From Flammula alnicola (Eukaryota; Basidiomycota; Agaricomycetes; Agaricales; Strophariaceae), in NCBI GenBank assembly GCA_015499995.1, contig JADNRV010000511.1:1-27937 (forward strand): a stretch of 27,937 nt of DNA. The letters are read 5' to 3'. Of this stretch, positions 22,119-27,937 are shown piece after piece (positions within the stretch are counted from its first letter, which is position 1; each line of letters opens with the position of its first letter). The position numbers were made by a program, and so were the translations under genes. The notes below the pieces were generated by a model that searched no databases, was not told the origin of the DNA, and was given only the letters and a program-made list of their open reading frames with translations.

Positions 22119-23647
22119 ATGTCTGACAGTGGAAATAACCCAACGGGTGTCGGTCGCACTCTTGGTGGCGATCCAGCAGAGCCCTTGCCATCGAACTGGG
22201 CACATCCTTCAACGACTCCAAGAGTTGGTCGCATCGGCGACTGGTCAGGTTCATCATCATCAGGGTGCGATATCATCTCCATTTACTACTTCTTTCATCG
22301 CTAACTGGGAACAATAGGGGAGATAGGAGTGGAGGAGGCAGATTTGGTACCATATCTAGTTTGGGTGGTGGGAGTGGAGGCGGAGGCAGGCCAGCCCCCG
22401 ACGACGATGAGGACGACGATGAGGACGAGAATAAAGAAGGAGAAAGTTGGTTTGCTGGCGGAGAAAGAAGGTTCGTGTTCATATTCGTTCCAGCTTGGCT
22501 TCTCGCTCATTTAAATGCAAATTAGTGGCATTTCAATTGAAAACCCTGATCGACAACGTGCGATTCCTGGAGGCAATATGGTCAGAGATCTCTTGAGGCG
22601 TGCTGCACAGTGAGATGTGGCATTATATGATCTGGAACTTAATCCAATTTTGATCTTCGCAGAGCTGGCCCACCCGTAGAGACACCAGCAAGGCCTTCTG
22701 GGGCGTTTACCGGAGGAGGACACACCCTGGGCAGCGATGAAGTCGAAAGCTCGTATATTCCTGATCCCTCGGCGGAAGAAGGGGAAGAAGGTATGCAGCC
22801 TTCTTCATTCTTTTGTTCTGTAACTAATTATAATTTCAAAGAAGAAACGGCTATACGTCACCTTACCATCTGGCGAGATGGATTCCAAGTTGAGGATGGC
22901 GAGTTGAGGCGATATGACGACCCAGCTCAAGCGCAAATCCTCGCCGAAATAAATGCAGGGTACGCTAATGTCTTCTCAATTTCTCGCATTGCCAACAGAA
23001 ACACCCTTGTTTTAGACATGCGCCACCTGCCATCTTGAATGTCCATGGAGGACAACATGTTGAATTGCGTGTAACGAAACGCACCAATGAGGACTATGTC
23101 CCACCTAAGGGCACAAAAGCCTTTGGAGGACAAGGTCATCGGCTTGGAGCCGTTGTACCTGAGTTCTCGTCAGGCGGAATTGGAGCTGCTACAATGCCTG
23201 GTTCATTCCCTTCCGGATCGGCCTCGACCCCGACTTCGCTGCCTGAAGGTAGAGAGAAGGCAGCTATAACACCGAAATTTGAAGTAGACCAGTCTCAGCC
23301 CACAACCAGTATCCAAATCCGATTGGCAGATGGAACAAGGTTCGTCCCCGTGCCATATGGGATAGGCAATTTTGCGCTGACAGAACTTCAGGATGGTCTG
23401 TCGCATGAACTTGACGCACACGGTTGGAGATATTAGAAACTTCATCAATGCGTTCGTGTTCCGTGTTTGTCCTCATTGTCGTCTTCTAATTCTCTTACTA
23501 TCATATCTCCATAGGTCGCGACCAGAAAACGGTGCTCGCCCATATACTATTGGCACTACTTTCCCAAATCGTATTCTAGACGATAACAGTGCAACAATCC
23601 AGGGTGCTGGTTTGGTCAATAGTGTGGTGGTACAACGATGGTTGTGA
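22119..23647 (+). CDS. SEP and UBX domain cofactor of Cdc48/p97 (p47/Shp1 family)
   Basis: Adaptor that links the AAA ATPase Cdc48/p97 to membrane fusion, proteasomal turnover and phosphatase regulation. Eight exons: 22119-22264, 22318-22470, 22526-22609, 22663-22790, 22842-22959, 23016-23339, 23392-23451, 23515-23647; 381 aa. In order: [15 protein letters not shown] and [10 protein letters not shown], a Gly-rich acidic linker ([11 protein letters not shown]), [44 protein letters not shown], the SEP domain from about residue 170 ([32 protein letters not shown]), then the UBX domain from about 300 ([42 protein letters not shown], ending VVVQRWL). No N-terminal UBA domain precedes the start, so the layout resembles animal p37 more than p47 or yeast Shp1. 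All introns are GT...AG, 51-63 bp, in frame. Confidence 0.95.
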
Positions 23648-23958
23648 GACTCTTTCCGGACACAGTAAACGAGATGGTCGACTGCTCTATCAAGTCACTA
23701 CAATCGGCGGAGTAGTTTAGAATGCATGTACGTTAGGGTCGCATTTTCTTGCCAATGCTGCTTGGAGAACATAACAATTGGAGATATGTATGAATGGCGG
23801 TGTTAGAGATGTCAGCGAAATGTCATAGGATGTCATATTGACTCTTATCGGACATCCAATTCTACAAATACAAGCTGCTGCGATATGCTTTGCTTGCTTT
23901 CTTCCTTCATCTTGTAGACAACTCCTTGGTCTTTCCCTTACATCTACCGTAGCTTTCT
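23648..23958. other. Intergenic spacer
   Basis: 311 bases between the SEP-UBX gene and the F-box-like gene, both on the plus strand. It holds a 3' untranslated region and a promoter. No specific motif is seen. Confidence 0.45.
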
Positions 23959-25871
23959 ATGTCGATCACATCTACCATAACAAATCCTCAGGCTGGTGCG
24001 GTGGCCGGGCCGGTCTCGTCCCAGTTATATCTCCTCTCACTCGCGCCCGAGTTGATTCAAACCGTCACTGACAACGTAAGTGCCCACGTTCGATGCCCAA
24101 TTCCTTCAAAGATATTGAAATATTTTCCCAATAGCTAGATATTGGGGATGTAAAACAACTGCGCCTAACTTGCAAAGAGCTGGGCGAACTGCTCAGACCG
24201 CAAGTCTTTCGCGTGCTCAGCATCAATGTTACGAGGAACACGCTGGAAGACGACGTTTCTAAACTTCGAACTTTGGCAACAACAAACTACCCTGCGTCCT
24301 ATGGAACTCGAATACTTTATATTCGTTCACTTTCTCCATCGTATGACCCATCTTACCGAGGACCTGTCTGGAAGCATGTGGAAGGAGAATGGATCGCTGA
24401 GGCCCAAGCGGAAGATCCGCCGGAAGTTGCTCGTGCAGAAGAAGAGGTAAAGAGATACCTATTCAACGCAATCTCCTCGTTGAAGGGCGTCCAAACTGTT
24501 GGGTGAGATATTCTGGTAGCTTTGTCCATTTATCGGAGTACTAACACTTTCGTTAGGTGGATAACCCATCGAAAAGATGACGAAAATGCTCAGAAAACAG
24601 TTATGGACGCGTTGAAGACTTTGCCTAATCTTCGTTGCCTTCATGTCACCATCCCGAACTGCAAAATCCCCTTATCACTCGATTCAATATCTGGTCTTCG
24701 AGAGATTTCCATCGTTGGTACCTCTGAACAATACCACGAAGACACCCTTGACAGCCTCGCGAAATTGGTCGCGAAAACCCCTGAACTCATTTCGATCGAA
24801 ATTTCAAGCAACTGGCGCTACAGTCAACCGATCAACAAAACTCAAAGCTTACACCAAGTATTCAAGTATTACCCCGTCAATGCTTCACCTCTGCGACTGC
24901 GGCATCTTGGGTTGAAAGTCTGTTTAGTTCGCTTGGACGAGATCACGATGCCACATCTTCGTCACCTCACCTCGTTGAACCTGACCAACATCGAGGACCC
25001 AAATATGCGACCACGTTATGCCATGGGTGAGGAACAAGAGGAAACGCAGATCCTGAAGGAGCAAAAGCGTTACGGATCCTCTCTGCAGGACGTCTGGAAG
25101 ATGCTGACACAGGCCGACGTACGCTTGGAAGAGATCACTGTGGACGTTGTGGTCCCGTCTTTTCTGGACTACCTTTCATCGTACTCCGGCCTCAAGAAAT
25201 TGAACCTGACACCTGGCGGGTTCTTTGAAGGAACCCGCTCTGATGCGATGGCTTCAGAGTTCTTTGCCACTCCTTTTGCGAAGCATACACGATCCCTGCA
25301 GGAACTCGATATCGGTGCACTGTATGAGGGATCGTGGTGCTTTGGACCCCACAATATTTTTGCTATCTCGAACTGCCAAAACCTCAGGAAGCTCCGGATG
25401 AGCGTCATATCGAATGAACTCAAGGCTTCAGATGTTATAGACAAAGAAGATCCGTCAAAGTCGGACAGCATTGTGAGTTGGCACTCATCGCCTCTTCCAC
25501 CGTAATTCTGAAGTCCTATTCCATGGCCTTTCTAGAAACTTTTCCTCGATACCGTCGCCATATCCATGCCACAACTCGAGAGCCTGCAAATTATCGACGC
25601 AAATCTAGAACAACTCCGCGGTGCTTTCTGTGGCAATCCAGCTATGGCACATTTCTCTCATGCTACTCGAATTATGACAGCCAGCGTCAATCGTTACAGG
25701 GCGCCGCCGTCTTGTATCCGGTTACCTGCTTTGACAATTAGCTCCGGAAGATCCTTCATCCCAACTTCAACGTTTGTCGGCAATGCTGGCGATATGGATG
25801 CAGAAAAAGGGGTAATGCGATATGTTGATGTCAGCCCAGCATCCAAGGAGACTGATTATATTGACTGGTAA
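23959..25871 (+). CDS. F-box-like protein with leucine-rich-type C-terminal region
   Basis: Four exons (23959-24075, 24135-24502, 24557-25472, 25536-25871) encode 578 aa; introns of 59, 54 and 63 bp are GT...AG and in frame. Residues about 25-70 read as a degenerate F-box (LAPELIQTVTDNLDIGDVKQLRLTCKELGELL is the span, ending RPQVFRVLSI), where PEL, the D-x-x-x-LR-x-x-C-K core and the closing F-R are typical. The rest has irregular leucine-rich stretches (LPNLRCLHVTIPN, MPHLRHLTSLNLTNIED, SLQELDIGALYEG, NLRKLRMSVIS), as in the many F-box/LRR-type proteins of mushrooms. Inferred role: substrate adaptor of an SCF ubiquitin ligase, target unknown. The start is the first ATG, just before the F-box. 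Confidence 0.85.
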
Positions 25872-26240
25872 TCGCATTACTGGAAATTTGAATCGATCCC
25901 CCCTTCAGTATATGTAGGATTTATTTGCTTCTTGAACGTGTCTGTGCATTTTCTTTCAATAGGGTACCGGTATATTGTAACTTGTTGTTCATTGTTTCGC
26001 ATGGCAGAACCAGTTCTTCTTTTACCACTAACGTTCTTCGTGAGGATCGTGTGGGGGTCGTTACAGGCGTCATGTCAAGCAGGGGATCGAAGGCATGATC
26101 AACGCAATGGTATTCCAATATTCCAACTTCGAAACTAGCCAGAAGCCAAGATAGGATTCAGACACGCGGAACAGTGAAAAGCAGAACTAGATTGCCGCAT
26201 TTTTACTCTGTCGAAATGAAAACCCTTCATATATTTGTAC
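25872..26240. other. Convergent 3' spacer
   Basis: 369 bases between the plus-strand F-box-like gene and the minus-strand kinase relic. Open frames here are short and without family resemblance. No repeat is seen. Confidence 0.4.
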
Positions 26241-27560
26241 TTAAGAAGGAACATATAAACCACTAAACTCCGCCTTGGAACTTGTCGGATCCAAAATATT
26301 ATTAAGTCCAAGATCATCAATCAATTTATCCACATACCCTATCTGCGACGAGAACTCTTCCATGGCTGTCTTCAACTGCACAACGAAGCCACACTGTTGT
26401 CATCCGTATCAGAGGTCTCGCCCGCCTTTCGAATGCACGGTAGTTAATGTCGACCACCATCGAGACAACCAGAATAACAGGTATTCGGCCAAGATCCAGT
26501 GATCTTTGAAATCAAATTGACATAGTCGCTCCTTTTCAGGCAGCTTGTCCATCATCAGGAGTAGTTCTTCGTTGTGGCACAAGCGACATAGTTAGACGTC
26601 ATCCATCTGTCGACGGGCGTCCTTCGACGGGCGTCCTTCGACGGGCGTCTTCGACGGGACTGTCCATTCTGGTACCGCAAGAAGACGAAGGGTAATATCC
26701 ACGTAAAGGCCTCCAGCTATGTCGGTATGGTCGTTCAATCTCGCCACGCCAATACTTGTCAGTCAACAAGTCGATGACCATGAACAGAATTGTTCCCGTC
26801 CTGTCTGTTCCAGGCCTGCACGATTGTCGTCGAGAGACTGAGAGGTCACAACCACTCAGAACTCCGCATTTCAGGTCTTCGTTGTACATCACATCCCAAA
26901 GGCTTGGATCGCCGTGTTCATATTGCGACTCCAAAGGAATGCATGGGCTGCGCAAGGAGAATATTCTCATCGATAAGAAGCCAAGTGAAAAGGATAATAT
27001 GCGTACACTTCACGACTTCCAACCAGGCCTTTGACAAAGTCGGCCAGAGTTGTCAGTGGAAGCATTTCCCTCGACACCGTTAGCCTTAAAGTGAGACGTC
27101 CTTCTGCGGGTATCATCAACATTTGTGTGCCATAAAGTGACATGCCACCGTATATATAGCAGTAAGTCAGGCAGATGTTTCGATGAGGAATTCGACTCTT
27201 CACCTGCCTTGATTTCCCAACGAATATATTCAATTGTTCCCCCTTGTTCTCTCGAGCAACTTCGCCGAATTTGTAGATCTTGTAGGTCAGATTGGCCTTG
27301 CATGGAACCCATAATCCAAGGACCGCAGTAGCCCGTCCTCCAAGACAGTATGCTAGGTAGGACGGCCATTCCTCGAGATCGATTTGGATTTGCTTTGAAC
27401 TTTTCGGACTCAGGCCTCCCAGAGATTCAGGATTAGGATGGTTCTTTCGGCTCAAGAAGCAGCTAGAGATCCTCTTCCCCCGTCCCTCCCCGAGAGTCAT
27501 TTGCAGCCTGGGTTTGGCGGCGCGCTCTGCTACTGGTTCCAACTGAAGTTTCGCTTCCAT
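26241..27560 (-). pseudogene. Decayed FunK1-type fungal protein kinase
   Basis: FunK1 is a kinase family expanded in Agaricomycetes. Read on the minus strand, clear kinase pieces are LRLTVSREMLPLTTLADFV, then KAWLEVVKC in another frame (shift near 27030), then YEHGDPSLWDVMYN (catalytic loop with HGD in place of HRD), CGVLSGCDLSVS (DFG-like position), RPGTDRTGTILFMVIDLL (activation segment) and DKYWRGEIERPYRH. The frame then shifts near 26720, and LEAFTWILPFVFLRYQNG follows in the new frame. Further down come HNEELLLMMDKLPEKERL and FDFKDHWILAEYLLFWL, and a final frame (about 26370-26241) ending GLYVPS before a TAA. At least two shifts fall inside conserved motifs, so I call it a pseudogene. 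Some gaps may be introns. The piece from 27560 to about 27150 is open but not recognisably kinase. Confidence 0.66.
26611..26651. repeat. Three tandem copies of a 14-base unit
   Basis: CGACGGGCGTCCTT occurs at 26611-26624 and 26625-26638, then once more with one base missing at 26639-26651, followed by the start of a fourth. It lies inside the kinase relic, just beyond the LRYQNG motif. The third unit's length change also alters the frame. Confidence 0.85.
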
Positions 27561-27588
27561 TGAGAGCCATGGATTTCAGCTAAATTCA

Positions 27589-27888
27589 GTTCAAATACAA
27601 CGACCTGATCGGCCAACCCGACGCGTTGGACGATAACGGAGAGCTCGTACGACTCGCTGAAGGCGAAGAGTGGAAGAGGAGGTTAGAGGTAAGAGGAGTC
27701 GGTTTGACTTCGGTTTGAAACCGTCCACGGTTTGTTGTACTGTACATAAACAATCGTACATAAAATAATTCCTGCCGAGAATATATCGCGGACTCGATCC
27801 CAACCACAACAACTGCTCTTCCAGAAAGACTTATGCTCGAAGGACATGATATTAGAAACGCTTGTGAAATATCTGTCAGCCACGAATC
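27589..27888 (+). CDS. Possible exon pair of an unidentified gene at the window edge
   Basis: On the plus strand a CAG acceptor at 27588 leads into a frame reading FKYNDLIGQPDALDDNGELV and on to WKRRLE, then a GTAAGA donor at 27687. After about 122 bases a TTCCAG acceptor (27808) reopens the same phase: KDLCSKDMILETLVKYLSAT, with a TAA at 27886-27888. Composition and splice signals look coding, but no start exon was found and no family is recognised. It may be part of a broken gene or a divergent gene whose 5' end overlaps the kinase relic. Confidence 0.3.
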
Positions 27889-27937
27889 TATGGCGCCTGC
27901 CATATATGCAATTCTTTTCTTCTGAATAAACTCCAAG

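Noticed and set aside
26611..26651. Short tandem repeat considered as a CRISPR-like array
   Set aside because: Units are directly adjacent without spacers and the genome is fungal; it is a minisatellite.

Overview
The window is nuclear DNA of a filamentous basidiomycete, most likely an Agaricomycete. Genes are compact and cut by many short introns (mostly 50-66 bp, GT...AG, often with CTAAC-like branch sites). The families present fit such a fungus: a fused CPSase-ATCase, class I hydrophobins, a FunK1-type kinase relic and an F-box/LRR-like protein. There is no bacterial gene organisation and I saw no tRNA or rRNA gene.

Layout. 655-7874 (+): complete pyrimidine-biosynthesis multienzyme (URA2/CAD type, ten exons). 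8162-9525 (-): sterol-esterase/acid-lipase relative with its catalytic triad but two reading-frame lesions. 10145-11514 (-): unrecognised Pro/Arg/Ser-rich protein of 418 aa. 12595-16019: two hydrophobin pseudogenes facing away from each other; one is split by a 1,500-bp CACTA-like DNA transposon that carries a small spliced gene. 17180-19229 (+): O-acetylhomoserine sulfhydrylase with fourteen exons. 19603-20577 (+): Rab18-like GTPase. 21120-21751: an isolated hydrophobin exon (-) beside a third hydrophobin pseudogene (+). 22119-23647 (+): p47/Shp1-type SEP-UBX cofactor of Cdc48/p97. 23959-25871 (+): F-box-like protein. 26241-27560 (-): decayed FunK1-type kinase. 27589-27888 (+): weakly supported exon pair at the edge.

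The intact genes are housekeeping functions with no sign of acting as one cluster: UMP synthesis, sulfur assimilation, vesicle traffic, Cdc48 cofactor and probable ubiquitin-ligase adaptor. The variable parts are the hydrophobin copies, the transposon, the lipase relic and the kinase relic. Every hydrophobin copy here appears disabled, each by different lesions.

All exon models were read by eye from splice signals and family conservation. Boundaries are well supported in conserved enzymes and less so in the orphan protein, the transposon gene and the kinase relic.
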